Positions 18,006 to 26,732 of a stretch of DNA of 64,000 bases are shown piece after piece. This DNA is from Nostoc sp. FACHB-280 (lineage in GTDB: Bacteria > Cyanobacteriota > Cyanobacteriia > Cyanobacteriales > Nostocaceae): contig NZ_JACJSD010000025.1 of the NCBI RefSeq assembly GCF_014697615.1, positions 1 to 64,000 of the forward strand, written 5' to 3'. The notes beneath the pieces are model-generated. The model saw only the letters and a list, made by a program, of their open reading frames with translations. It had not been told where the DNA came from and did not search any database. Each line of letters opens with the position of its first letter. Positions within the stretch are counted from its first letter, which is position 1. Position numbers and translations under genes: made by a program.

Positions 18006-18815
18006 TCACAACTCCGCACTCGAAGAAGGACGACTGAACACAGGGGATAGGTAAGCCACTAAAGCACCAATGAAAAAGCCAGAAATATTTCGGACTAGGG
18101 GTAGCCAATCACTAGTGCGCGTTACAACTGGCCCAATACCGAAGGCGATAAACAAAATTCCCCATAATGGCGAGAAAATTAATGCCCATTGCCAAGCAAC
18201 AATTTGTTTGTCATTGCGGGGTTGGGCGGCAAATCCACAAATTATCCCACCAATGACTGAGGTCACTAGGGTAAGAATCCACTGTTCTCTAGGTAGTCCA
18301 GGTACAACGTTACAACCGCCTTTGAGTAAGCAGCCTTTAACTGAGTCGAGGGCTTGTAAAATTGCTTGGTCTTCGCCTTGTTCCCGCACAAAGTACAAGT
18401 TACCAAAACGAGTTTGTAATTCTATCCAAAATGTCCGGGGTAAAAGCTCATAAACAGCATCGCCCACACTAAAGCTGAGAATGTTACCGCCACGAGAATC
18501 AGCAACTAGCAGGATACTTTTATCATCTAAACCCCAATAATTGATCACTGCTCGACCAGGGGTGCGATCGTACTGAGTTAATACTCGCAGTTTCCAGCCA
18601 GTATCGGTTTCAAATTGCTTGATATCTGAAACTAGCTTGTCTTCCTGAATATCAGTCAGCGTTTTCGCTAAATCAATAACCGGAGTTTGGAAGTTAGGTA
18701 ATAAATCAGGATTGTCATAAGCCAGTGCTGCGGAAGGATTTGTTAACCAAATTGACCCAGCCACCAAAAATATGCCAATAGATACTAAAATTCGTCGCCA
18801 AAAACAAGACTGCAT
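18006..18815 (-). CDS. psb32: Psb32/TLP18.3-like TPM-domain thylakoid protein
   Basis: 269 residues from the ATG at 18815. The in-frame ATG at 18854 adds a 13-residue stretch that would spoil the signal peptide. The N-terminus is basic then hydrophobic (RRILVSIGIFLVAGSIWLT) and ends ALA, a signal peptide or anchor. A TPM domain (about 55-180) carries VIDLAKTLTDIQEDKL, LRVLTQYDRTPG, the Psb32-type WGLDDKSILLVADSRGGN and a conserved FW. Two C-terminal helices (about 190-215, 222-250) anchor it. TPM proteins of this type assist photosystem II repair after photodamage. Assignment to Psb32 rests on length, topology and the ILLVADSRGGN segment. Confidence 0.85.
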   Translation of the reverse strand: MQSCFWRRILVSIGIFLVAGSIWLTNPSAALAYDNPDLLPNFQTPVIDLAKTLTDIQEDKLVSDIKQFETDTGWKLRVLTQYDRTPGRAVINYWGLDDKSILLVADSRGGNILSFSVGDAVYELLPRTFWIELQTRFGNLYFVREQGEDQAILQALDSVKGCLLKGGCNVVPGLPREQWILTLVTSVIGGIICGFAAQPRNDKQIVAWQWALIFSPLWGILFIAFGIGPVVTRTSDWLPLVRNISGFFIGALVAYLSPVFSRPSSSAEL

Positions 18816-19194
18816 GGATTCTCTTATACAAATATCAACACTAAAAGTGAACAAGTTGTTTTAAAAAGTAGGAGAGAAAAGTGATACTTCTTTACACTTG
18901 TTTACTTTACTCTAATATTAGGGTCGAGGAAAAGTGGGAAGTCAGGAGTGGGGAGTAGGGAGTGGCGAGTGGGGAGTAGGAAATGAGGCAGGGGTGCAGG
19001 GTGCAGGGGGCGGGGGGAAAAAGAAAAATACTCGACTAGACGAGGGTTGAGCGAAGCGATGCACTGAGCTTGCCGAGGTGTCGAAACCCGGTAATCTTCA
19101 GTTAGGTTTAATTTAGTCCTTCTCCTCATAGACCATGATAGCGATCGCTATTTTTTGCTTCAGTATTTTGGAATGCGAAAATTTCAATTCCTAC
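18816..19194. other. Repeat-filled intergenic region
   Basis: Holds GGGGAGT-type heptamers (18937-18985: AGTGGGGAGTAGGGAGTGG), a G-rich run (GCAGGGGGCGGGGGG near 19003), copy B of the repeat shared with 14918-15032 (19041-19188), and a HIP1 octamer at about 19141. No gene is seen. Confidence 0.55.
19041..19188. repeat. Diverged dispersed repeat, copy B
   Basis: Same motif order as 14918-15032: GAGGGTTGAGCGAAGC, GAGCTTGCCGA, TTCAGTTAGGTTTAAT, CCTTCTCC, then GAAAATTTCAATT. It ends a few bases from the tyrA stop codon, as copy A ends close to the stop codon of its neighbour. Confidence 0.5.
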
Positions 19195-20034
19195 TTACTC
19201 TGTAAACAAAGGTCTTGCTTGTTGGGTTGACTGCAACTTTGCTTCTAGGGTGTTCCAATCTTCTTGTTCAATCAAGTTAATAACTTCATTAATATTTTGG
19301 CGATATTGTTGCAATGAACTCAGCAAGGCTTGGCGATTATATTTTGCCATCATCACTCCCAATTCAGGGTTGCCACCACCGACTCGGCTGGTATCGCGGA
19401 ACCCAGAACTAGCTAAATTTTGCGCTAATTGTAAAACTGCGGGGTCAGTTTCACCCATACAAGCAGTAATTAAAGCCGCACTCACCATTACAGGTAAATG
19501 TGAAATCCAACTAACAGCGCGGTCATGTTGTGCTGGTTGACAGTGGTAAATTTTTGCACCCAGCGATCGCACAATCTCCTCTAAAATAGCGATCGCATCT
19601 TGGGGCGTATGGGCATCTGGTGTGAGTACGTAAGGTCGATCAACAAATAAATTTTTTTGCGCCGCTTCTATACCACTATCAGCCGTTCCCGCCATTGGAT
19701 GACCGCCCACAAACCGTTCCCACATCGGTGAAATTGCCCCGACTATTGGTGCTTTCACCGAACCCACATCAGTAATAATCGTAGCGGGAGAAAGATGTGT
19801 AATTAACTGTTCAACTTGGGGAACAATAAGGGCGATAGGCGTACAAATAAAAATTACGTCTGCGGCTGCTAACAAACTCATTTCCACAGATGCCTCATCT
19901 ACACTGCCAAGGGCTACGGCTGTTTGACAGGTAGATTCCCGGCGACTGACCCCCAAGAGATGATGACCTTGCGATCGCAAATCATAACCCAAAGAACCGC
20001 CTATCAATCCCAAACCCAAAATACCAATATTCAT
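19195..20034 (-). CDS. tyrA: Prephenate/arogenate dehydrogenase
   Basis: A 279-residue enzyme of tyrosine synthesis, oxidising prephenate or arogenate. The dinucleotide motif is GLGLIGGSLG (6-15), then a basic residue pair after the second strand (SRRE) that fits NADP. ITDVGSVK, FVGGHPMAGT (substrate-binding His), SWISHLPVMVSAAL and ASSGFRDTSRVGGGNPELG follow in the order of the TyrA family. There is no ACT domain. Cyanobacterial TyrA enzymes are usually arogenate-specific, but the specificity here is not decided by what I can see. It is divergent from the pentapeptide-repeat gene. Confidence 0.92.
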   Translation of the reverse strand: MNIGILGLGLIGGSLGYDLRSQGHHLLGVSRRESTCQTAVALGSVDEASVEMSLLAAADVIFICTPIALIVPQVEQLITHLSPATIITDVGSVKAPIVGAISPMWERFVGGHPMAGTADSGIEAAQKNLFVDRPYVLTPDAHTPQDAIAILEEIVRSLGAKIYHCQPAQHDRAVSWISHLPVMVSAALITACMGETDPAVLQLAQNLASSGFRDTSRVGGGNPELGVMMAKYNRQALLSSLQQYRQNINEVINLIEQEDWNTLEAKLQSTQQARPLFTE

Positions 20035-20148
20035 AATTGATTTAGACTGCGTATTTTTTACGTATATTCTGCATACTTTACCAACTAAGGAAATAAATTT
20101 AAGTCTTTTGCCTTTTAACTTTTTACTTAATATTTATGGGTAGCATCA

Positions 20149-21714
20149 ATGACTGTAGAGGAATTACTCGAACAATACGCAGCAGGGGTTACAGATTTTA
20201 GTGGAATCGAACTTTGCGAAGCGAACCTGAGTGGTGTCAAACTCAGTGGTATCAATCTGAGTCATGCTAATTTGAGTGTAGTTAATCTCAGTGGGGCGAA
20301 TCTCAGCGAGACTAATTTGAGCCATGCTAAGTTGAATGTCGCCCGACTGAGTGGCGTGAATTTTGTGGGTACAAACATGAATCACGCCAGTTTGAATGTG
20401 GCAAACTTAATTCGTTCTGACCTCAGCCGCGCCCAAATGCGGGGTACTTCTTTAGTACGTGCGGAGTTAATTCGCGCCGAACTCAGTCGTGCTGACTTAT
20501 TTGAAGCTAACTTGAGTAATGCTGATTTACGTGAAGCCACCCTGCGTAAAGCTAATCTTCGTCGCGCTAACTTGCATGAAACAATCTTAAAAGGTTGTAC
20601 CTTGGCTGGTGCGAACTTAGAGATGGCAAACTTAAACGCCGCCGACTTACATCGTAGCGACCTCAGTGGTGCTAATTTACGTGATGCAGAATTTAAACAG
20701 GCAAATCTCACCCATGCTAACCTCAGTGGGGCTGATTTAAGTGGTGCTAACCTGCGTTGGGCTGATTTGAGTGGCGCAAACCTTAGTTGGGCTGATTTAA
20801 GCGGCGCAAAATTGAGTGGTGCGAACTTGATGGGGGCGAACTTGAGCAATGCTAATTTAACCAATACAAGTTTTGTACATGCCAACTTAACTGAGGCGAC
20901 ATTAATTAAAGCCGAATGGGTTGGTGCTGATTTAACAGGCGCAACCTTAACCGGGGCAAAACTGCATTCTGCCTCTCGGTTTGGGTTAAAAACAGAAGGA
21001 ATGATTTGTGAATGGGTTGATCTTAGTCCAAAAGGCGATCGCTCGATCATCCAAAAATTTGAAGCTGACGACCCACGGGAATTTTTTAACGAAACTCCCC
21101 CAACCATTAGAATTATCGTCGATGCAGCCTTAGAACCAGAAGCTAACTTTGCCCTTGCTGGTGCTTACTTCCACATTGCTCAAGAATATCGCATCATCAA
21201 ACAACCCCCCAGCATGGAAATTGGCCGTCGCCGGACTGTATTCACATTCCGAGTAGACAGCGATGAAGCTTTATTACCTACAGCCTGTCTAGCCATTCTC
21301 CCCTTTAGAGATGCCAGCAATACGCACAAAAGCATTTATCAAGTGGTAGAGATACTGAATAAAAAAGATGTTCCTAACCTAGACAGCAAAATATCCCATC
21401 GGGTGAAGCCACTGACCACACTCATCGAAGAAGCTATTAGTCAGGCTCAGACGATTCGGCAAATGAAAAAAAATCTGGAATTAGCAGCAAAATTAAATTT
21501 CTTTCGAGCGCCTACGCAAACAATCTTAACCAATTCCAGCGCCCAAACCCTGACAGTATATGATAATCCCTACTTTGGGAAAAAATTTATTCATACCTCG
21601 CAACTCGATGCTGCATTTTTAACAGATAAGACTTCTGATACTGCCACCATTGCATCACTTTCGTTAAATATAGTTGTAGATTTTCTCAAAAGCTTTCACC
21701 ATATCAATGAATAA
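20149..21714 (+). CDS. Pentapeptide-repeat protein with an unknown C-terminal domain
   Basis: A 521-residue protein. Residues about 18-285 are more than 40 tandem A(D/N)LxX pentapeptides (SGANLSETNLSHAKL, LSGADLSGANLRWADLSGAN). They should form a right-handed quadrilateral beta-helix. Residues about 300-520 are a mixed alpha/beta domain (RIIVDAALEPEANFALAGAYFHIAQEYRI; a helix with AISQAQTIRQMKKNLELAAKL) that I do not recognise. There is no signal peptide or membrane helix, so it is cytosolic. It is divergent from tyrA. The repeat register is uninterrupted. The role is unknown. Confidence 0.85.
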   Translation: MTVEELLEQYAAGVTDFSGIELCEANLSGVKLSGINLSHANLSVVNLSGANLSETNLSHAKLNVARLSGVNFVGTNMNHASLNVANLIRSDLSRAQMRGTSLVRAELIRAELSRADLFEANLSNADLREATLRKANLRRANLHETILKGCTLAGANLEMANLNAADLHRSDLSGANLRDAEFKQANLTHANLSGADLSGANLRWADLSGANLSWADLSGAKLSGANLMGANLSNANLTNTSFVHANLTEATLIKAEWVGADLTGATLTGAKLHSASRFGLKTEGMICEWVDLSPKGDRSIIQKFEADDPREFFNETPPTIRIIVDAALEPEANFALAGAYFHIAQEYRIIKQPPSMEIGRRRTVFTFRVDSDEALLPTACLAILPFRDASNTHKSIYQVVEILNKKDVPNLDSKISHRVKPLTTLIEEAISQAQTIRQMKKNLELAAKLNFFRAPTQTILTNSSAQTLTVYDNPYFGKKFIHTSQLDAAFLTDKTSDTATIASLSLNIVVDFLKSFHHINE

Positions 21715-21717
21715 AGG

Positions 21718-21884
21718 AGAATTCAGGAATCAGAATTCAGAAGTCAAAATCAGAAAGTGGGCGTTTTACATTTAGTTATTCATCTGTTCTGTGACTGGAT
21801 GCAGCCGCTCATTGAGGACATCACCAAGACGGTACTGCTTGACCAGAATTTATACTGACTTCTGGCTCCTGGCTCCTGAATTCT
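21718..21884. repeat. Inverted-repeat element with AGAATTCAGGA arms, copy 2
   Basis: Perfect 11-base inverted arms, AGAATTCAGGA at 21718-21728 and TCCTGAATTCT at 21874-21884. The inner boundaries add further partly complementary units (AGAAGTCA and TGACTTCTGG). The roughly 145-base interior has no gene. It sits right after the pentapeptide-repeat gene. Confidence 0.65.
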
Positions 21885-21938
21885 GTTTTGCTCAGAAAAT
21901 CTCAGGTTTTACCAGAAACGAATTTTTGGAGGTAGCAA

Positions 21939-22532
21939 ATGCGTGATACCTTTAACAAAATGGTTGGACGGACTCGCTATGTAGTCTGTCGATTATTTGT
22001 TCACTTGGGTGGGTCAGATGTTGCACCAATTTTAGGTGTATTAAATCGTGGTGCGAGAGATGCGATCGATTCTGAAGGCGATATGCAGGTTTTAGGAGAA
22101 TCATTAGTCGAACTGTGCGAAACCCTTCTGCGCTACGATCAAGATTGGATGTCTGCTGCCAACGAAGGCGACGTATTTTGGAGTGAAGGCGAAGCAGGAG
22201 ATTATATCAACGAGTTATTTACTGACTCGGCCGAAAGATACGGTGCTGACATTGATTGGGATTCTCCATCTGACTTTGATGAACCTTTATCTATTCCAGT
22301 TACACGCAATGTTGTGGTGATGATTACCGTCGCTTTGGAAGGTGAAGTACCAGAGTTAGAAACAGACCTAGCGAATATCCGCGCACTCAAAGAAGGTTTA
22401 AAAGCCTTGATTAATCTGCACTACAAACATAAACTCAGAGCTATTCAAGTACATTTTTCACCAGCACAACTAGGCGATGAACTGAGCAACGATGACTTGT
22501 TGCAATATTACCCAGAATTGATACCTTTGTAA
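21939..22532 (+). CDS. DUF1517-like cyanobacterial protein
   Basis: A 197-residue soluble acidic protein. Segments RTRYVVCRLFVHLGG, WSEGEAGDYINELFTDSAERY, VTRNVVVMITVALEGEVPELET, RALKEGLKALINLHY and RAIQVHFSPAQLGDELS are what I associate with the DUF1517 family found across cyanobacteria and plastids. No enzyme motif is evident. A GGAGG ribosome site lies six bases before the ATG. It is followed 68 bases on by a lipoprotein gene on the same strand, so cotranscription is possible. Confidence 0.75.
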   Translation: MRDTFNKMVGRTRYVVCRLFVHLGGSDVAPILGVLNRGARDAIDSEGDMQVLGESLVELCETLLRYDQDWMSAANEGDVFWSEGEAGDYINELFTDSAERYGADIDWDSPSDFDEPLSIPVTRNVVVMITVALEGEVPELETDLANIRALKEGLKALINLHYKHKLRAIQVHFSPAQLGDELSNDDLLQYYPELIPL

Positions 22533-22600
22533 ATTGTTGGGTTGTCCGCACACCAACCATTTTAAGAAGTTGTTAAGCTCGGAGATAAGACAATACTGCA

Positions 22601-23485
22601 ATGATCATGACCATATTACGTAAATTCACAGTTGTTGTTTTAGCCTTGAGTTTGTGTATAACAACTGTTGCCTGCGGCGGTGGAGAGCAAACTACTTCTA
22701 CAGGCCGGAATGTTAGCCAAACTTCTACTGCCACCAGATTAAGCGATGGTCAGTATCAAGTACAACAAGCTACCTATGACGATGGAACGGGAGAATATAC
22801 ACTGTTTTTACTAAACAGCACGCCTCCCACCTTTACAACCGAAAACTTGCAAATGGCCAGGCTGACCGATGACGAAATTAAAGCAGGTCAAAAATCTTAC
22901 CTGAAAGTAGAAAACAGCCAGCCAGCTTTATACCTTACAGAAGATTTCAAAATTGAGTACGTCCACAACGTAACTCAAACCCAAACCAACCCCCAAACAG
23001 GAAGACAAGAAACGGTTGTCGTTCGACAAGAAAACAGTTTTTGGTCGCCCTTTGCTGGTTCTCTGGCTGGGAGTATAGCAGGTCAAGCAATTGGTAGTCT
23101 GTTATTTAGACCCCAATATTATGTACCCCCTGTTTATCAACCAGGCGGATTAACTGGTTTTGGTGGTTATGGTTCTAGCTACGACCAAGCAGTTAGCAGT
23201 TACCGCAGCCGCTATAATGCACCACCCGCAGCAGTAAGAAACCGTACAGCTTTCCGTACCACTGGCAATATTAGAAACACCTATCCTAGTGGTTCTAACG
23301 TCCGCACTACCACCCCTCGCAGAACTACAGTTAACCGTCCTAGTGGTTCTGGTTATGGTGCTAGTGAACTGCAACCATCAGGTAAATCGAGTACTACCCG
23401 ACGCAATTCCGGTAGTAGTTTTGGTAGTGGTGGCCGTAGTCGGACTCCTAGCCGCAGTGGTGGTTTTGGTAGCAGACGGCGTTAA
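22601..23485 (+). CDS. Lipoprotein with Gly/Ser/Arg-rich C-terminus
   Basis: A 294-residue protein. A short basic N-terminus and hydrophobic helix end in the lipobox TVAC, with C25 the likely acylated residue. This is followed by a polar domain with an EYTLFLLNSTPP strand and LTDDEIKAGQKSYLKVE. A small hydrophobic stretch (about 148-168, AGSLAGSIAGQAIGSLLF) resembles a glycine-zipper. The tail (about 195-294) is low-complexity Gly, Ser, Thr and Arg with SRTPSRSGGFGSRRR at the end. ATG codons at 22601 and 22607 are both usable. The family is unknown; it is placed in the cell envelope on the strength of the lipobox. Confidence 0.75.
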   Translation: MIMTILRKFTVVVLALSLCITTVACGGGEQTTSTGRNVSQTSTATRLSDGQYQVQQATYDDGTGEYTLFLLNSTPPTFTTENLQMARLTDDEIKAGQKSYLKVENSQPALYLTEDFKIEYVHNVTQTQTNPQTGRQETVVVRQENSFWSPFAGSLAGSIAGQAIGSLLFRPQYYVPPVYQPGGLTGFGGYGSSYDQAVSSYRSRYNAPPAAVRNRTAFRTTGNIRNTYPSGSNVRTTTPRRTTVNRPSGSGYGASELQPSGKSSTTRRNSGSSFGSGGRSRTPSRSGGFGSRRR

Positions 23486-23510
23486 TTAATTCAGTTAATT
23501 TTAAATTTGT

Positions 23511-23564
23511 GTAGGTTGGATTTTTGCTGGCTTTTTGCAGGGTACTGAGTAAAATCCAATCTAC
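23511..23564. terminator. Bidirectional hairpin terminator between converging genes
   Basis: Arms GTAGGTTGGATTTT (23511-23524) and AAAATCCAATCTAC (23551-23564) pair over 14 positions with one G-T pair, followed by GCATTTTTTA on the plus strand. It lies between the lipoprotein gene and the converging Uma2 gene. Its GTAGGTTGGAT core also recurs as a common dispersed repeat, so it may be a repeat serving as terminator. Confidence 0.6.
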
Positions 23565-23609
23565 GCATTTTTTATCTGATTTTTTCAGTCGACAGTGCAA
23601 ATTCAAAAT

Positions 23610-24230
23610 TTATACCAACCCAGCTTGAAAAATTTGATTTGGAGTCAGATGTAATTCGGGAAAAGTTGGGGAAATAATGCGATCGCTATCTCTAAACTTA
23701 CTAATCTGATATTCTCCATCAACTAAATTACAAACAGAGATTGTTGGTTGTTTGGGATTACCAATAAAATTACGTCCACCCAACGCCGCATAGTCAATAA
23801 TCCAATACTCAGCGATACCCATCTCCTCATAGTCAGCATATTTTAAGTGGTAATCGTCTCGCCAGTTGGTTGATACAACTTCAATAATCAAAGGTATTGA
23901 TGCACCCAAAGTGATGGTAGATGCTTTTTTCCATAATGGTTCATTTGCCAAATTTGCCTGATTTATCACTAACACATCAGGAAAATAACCAGAATCTTTT
24001 TCCAGAGGTCTAACTATAACTTGGTTGGGTATAAAGAAAGGAATATCTAATCGAGAAAACTCAACTGTTACTTTTTTTGCGACAAAACCCTTGATTTCTT
24101 CGTGGTCTCCTACTGGTTGTGCCATTTCAACAATACTTCCATTATGTAGTTCGTAGCGTACACCTGAGTTTTCAGGTAGCCAATCCACAAATTCATCAAA
24201 GGTTACTAGCTTGGGTATGGCTTGAGTCAT
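23610..24230 (-). CDS. Uma2 family (DUF820) nuclease-like protein
   Basis: A 206-residue Uma2 protein. Landmarks are VTFDEFVDWLPENSGVRYELHNGSIVEM at the N-terminus, VIVRPLEKDSGYFPDVLVI (PDxxV strand), LIIEVVSTNWRDDYHLKYADYEEMGIAEYWIIDY with the catalytic-type Glu and the D-x-x-x-K-Y-x-x-Y helix, and a C-terminal FPELHLTPNQIF. All core acidic residues of the family appear intact. The gene is monocistronic and its role is unknown. Confidence 0.88.
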   Translation of the reverse strand: MTQAIPKLVTFDEFVDWLPENSGVRYELHNGSIVEMAQPVGDHEEIKGFVAKKVTVEFSRLDIPFFIPNQVIVRPLEKDSGYFPDVLVINQANLANEPLWKKASTITLGASIPLIIEVVSTNWRDDYHLKYADYEEMGIAEYWIIDYAALGGRNFIGNPKQPTISVCNLVDGEYQISKFRDSDRIISPTFPELHLTPNQIFQAGLV

Positions 24231-24370
24231 AGATGATAGAAAATTGTTGTGCTGGAAATATTATCTCTAATCTATGCGGCTGGTGTTGCTGTTAAACATT
24301 GGGAAGGACTTGTTAACCGATATAAATGATTTGTGTTACCCTAGTAGAGTTGTCTAAATTCCGCACATCC

Positions 24371-24442
24371 AGGAGTTCGGGTGTTTTCTCTTGGGAAAAT
24401 ACACCTGGGTGGAGGTTTAACCCGAATAGGAGTTAAGAATAT
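24371..24442 (+). promoter_or_regulatory. Structured 5' leader of rpsB (three-way junction)
   Basis: The bases before rpsB can fold into three stems. The closing stem is TTCGGGT (24376-24382) with ACCCGAA (24420-24426). Inside it are GTTTTC (24383-24388) with GAAAA-TAC (24395-24402, small bulge) and ACCT (24403-24406) with AGGT (24413-24416). An AGGAG ribosome site follows immediately (24428-24432). Ribosomal protein S2 represses its own mRNA through a leader in some bacteria, so an autoregulatory role is plausible here. The pairing is seen; the function is inferred. Confidence 0.6.
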
Positions 24443-25240
24443 ATGCCAGTCGTTTCATTGGCTCAAATGATGGAGTCAGGGGTTCACTTTGGGCATCAAA
24501 CCCGTCGCTGGAACCCAAAAATGTCTCCGTACATTTACACTGCTCGCAATGGTGTACATATCATCGACTTGGTGCAAACAGCCCAGTTGATGGATAACGC
24601 GTACAACTACATGAGAACCCAAGCGGAGCAAGGTAAGAAATTCTTGTTTGTTGGTACTAAGCGTCAAGCAGCAGGAATCATTGCTCAAGAAGCATCTCGT
24701 TGTGGCGCTCACTATATTAACCAGCGTTGGTTGGGTGGAATGCTCACCAACTGGTCAACTATTAAAACACGGGTAGAAAGGCTGAAGGATTTAGAACGTC
24801 GGGAAGAAAACGGCGCTTTAGATTTGTTGCCGAAAAAAGAAGCTTCGATGCTGCGTCGGGAAATGGCGAAGCTACAAAAATACCTGGGCGGGATTAAAAC
24901 CATGCGGAAAGTCCCTGATGTGGTAATAATTGTAGACCAACGCCGGGAATATAACGCAGTTCAAGAATGTCAAAAACTGTCAATTCCCATTGTGTCTATG
25001 TTGGATACCAACTGCGACCCAGATGTTGTGGATATTCCTATCCCAGCGAATGATGATGCTATTAGATCCATTAAGCTGATAGTTGGCAAGTTGGCAGATG
25101 CAATTTATGAAGGTCGTCATGGCCAACTGGATGTAGAAGAAGAATACGACGATTACGAAGGCGCTGAGGAAGATTACGATTACGACGAAAGTGATTACTC
25201 AGACTCGTTAATTCCTGACGACGAAGACGAAGACGAATAA
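24443..25240 (+). CDS. rpsB: 30S ribosomal protein S2
   Basis: A 265-residue S2. It opens with the family signature around [19 protein letters not shown], followed by [55 protein letters not shown] and the [21 protein letters not shown] signature. A long acidic C-terminal extension (about 228-265, rich in Asp, Glu and Tyr) is typical of cyanobacterial S2. It is followed by tsf, the usual rpsB-tsf arrangement, here with a 242-base gap holding an inverted-repeat element. An AGGAG precedes the ATG. Confidence 0.97.
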   Translation: MPVVSLAQMMESGVHFGHQTRRWNPKMSPYIYTARNGVHIIDLVQTAQLMDNAYNYMRTQAEQGKKFLFVGTKRQAAGIIAQEASRCGAHYINQRWLGGMLTNWSTIKTRVERLKDLERREENGALDLLPKKEASMLRREMAKLQKYLGGIKTMRKVPDVVIIVDQRREYNAVQECQKLSIPIVSMLDTNCDPDVVDIPIPANDDAIRSIKLIVGKLADAIYEGRHGQLDVEEEYDDYEGAEEDYDYDESDYSDSLIPDDEDEDE

Positions 25241-25270
25241 AGTATGAAAATGGAATAGACTTCAGAAGTC

Positions 25271-25373
25271 AGAATTCAGGAGCCAGAATAATGAAGGCTG
25301 GAATTTAGTTAGAGTTCATATCCTACTGTTCACAGCATTCATTCTGAATTGTGAGTACTGACTCCTGAATTCT
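25271..25373. repeat. Inverted-repeat element with AGAATTCAGGAG arms, copy 3
   Basis: Perfect 12-base arms, AGAATTCAGGAG at 25271-25282 and CTCCTGAATTCT at 25362-25373, lie inside the rpsB-tsf spacer. The interior contains a second, shorter pair of related units (TTCTGAATT). An insertion here could separate or modulate rpsB-tsf cotranscription. Confidence 0.65.
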
Positions 25374-25482
25374 ATTGAATAAATTTTCAGAATTCAGAGT
25401 GTCTTCACTTTCTGAGTAAGATAGAAATACTCAACGCCCGTAAGCGATAAAAACTCTAGGTCAAGTTAGGAATTGAGGCAAC

Positions 25483-26427
25483 ATGGCGGAAATATCTGCA
25501 AAACTCGTCCAAGAGCTACGCCAAAAAACTGGTGCCGGCATGATGGACTGCAAGAAGGCGCTGAAAGAAAATGACGGCGACATCGAACAAGCGATAGATT
25601 GGCTACGTAAAAAAGGTATCACTTCTGCGGGCAAAAAAAGCGATCGCATTGCAGCTGAAGGTCTAGTAGACACTTACATTCAGCCTGATGGTAAAGTAGG
25701 TGTACTGATAGAAATTAACTGCCAAACTGATTTCGTTGCTCGTAATGAAGCTTTTAAATCTTTGGTTAAGAGCCTAGCACAGCAAGCCGCCACTGCTGCA
25801 AGTGTTGAGTCTTTACTGGCTCAACCTTACATTGAAAATAACAGCGTTACTGTAGATGAATTCATCAAGCAAAGCATTGCTACACTCGGTGAAAATATCC
25901 AAGTACGCCGTTTTGTTAACTTTGCAGTAGCAGATGGTAAAACCGGAGTAGTAGATAGCTACATTCACACTGGCGGTCGTGTTGGTGTATTAGTTGAATT
26001 AGAATCTGTCTCTGAGTCAGCCGCAGCTAACGAAGATTTCCAAGCATTGGCACGAAACGTTGCTATGCAAGTTGCAGCTTGTCCCAACGTTGAGTATGTC
26101 GGCGTAGATCAAATCCCTGCTGATGTTGTCCAAAAAGAAAAGGACATCGAAATGGGCAAGGATGATTTGGCAAACAAACCAGAGAACATCCGAGAAAAGA
26201 TTGTTCAAGGACGGATTGAAAAACGTCTCAAAGAAATGACTTTGCTCGATCAGCCTTATATCCGTGACCAAAGTATTTCTGTAGAAGAATTGGTCAAGCA
26301 AGTTAAGGCTAAAGTTGGCGCAGAAGTCACAGTTAGTCGCTTTGTGCGCTACATCCTCGGCGAAGGTATTGAAAAACAAGAAACTAACTTTGCTGATGAA
26401 GTTGCAGCTCAAATCGGGGCGAAGTAA
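25483..26427 (+). CDS. tsf: Elongation factor Ts
   Basis: A 314-residue nucleotide-exchange factor for EF-Tu. The N-terminal UBA-like domain is [54 protein letters not shown] follows (the TDFV core contacting EF-Tu), then a duplicated C-terminal core ([13 protein letters not shown] and VGVLVELE), with [23 protein letters not shown] near the end. Length and motifs are normal for cyanobacteria. Confidence 0.97.
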   Translation: MAEISAKLVQELRQKTGAGMMDCKKALKENDGDIEQAIDWLRKKGITSAGKKSDRIAAEGLVDTYIQPDGKVGVLIEINCQTDFVARNEAFKSLVKSLAQQAATAASVESLLAQPYIENNSVTVDEFIKQSIATLGENIQVRRFVNFAVADGKTGVVDSYIHTGGRVGVLVELESVSESAAANEDFQALARNVAMQVAACPNVEYVGVDQIPADVVQKEKDIEMGKDDLANKPENIREKIVQGRIEKRLKEMTLLDQPYIRDQSISVEELVKQVKAKVGAEVTVSRFVRYILGEGIEKQETNFADEVAAQIGAK

Positions 26428-26732
26428 TTTGGTTTTTAGCCATTAGTTATTGGTCATTGGTCATTAGTCATTAGTGATGGACAAATGACAAATAACTTTT
26501 TCAAACAGGTCAGTTACACTAACTGGCCTGTATTTTATTATTAGAAAATAACTGCGTACATTTGTACCATATTAATGCTAATACCAATTTAGAAAATGAT
26601 TGATAGAAGCTAGATACATACAGCAATTCTCAATCCGTCTTGAAAAGTGTGCTTCGAGTCGGGGAACCCGCCCACGCAACTTTTCGCAAAATCTCAAATC
26701 TAAAATTGGATGATGGGCAAGTAAGAAAAGAT
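26428..26732. other. Spacer with tsf terminator and heptamer repeats
   Basis: Holds TTGGTCA/TTAGTCA heptamers (about 26440-26475), the tsf terminator hairpin (26505-26536) and, near 26655-26690, a GGGGAACCCGCCCACGCA motif common as a dispersed repeat. An in-frame TTG at 26640 would extend the next gene through this repeat, so it is not taken as start. Confidence 0.55.
26505..26536 (+). terminator. Rho-independent-like terminator after tsf
   Basis: ACAGGTCAGTTA and TAACTGGCCTGT pair over 12 positions (one G-T) around a CAC loop and run into ATTTTATTATT. It lies 78 bases after the tsf stop. Confidence 0.75.

Noticed and set aside
20382-21107. Long minus-strand frame rich in LKFAPLKSA-type repeats
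   Set aside because: It is the antisense shadow of the pentapeptide repeats, whose periodic codons keep the opposite strand open.
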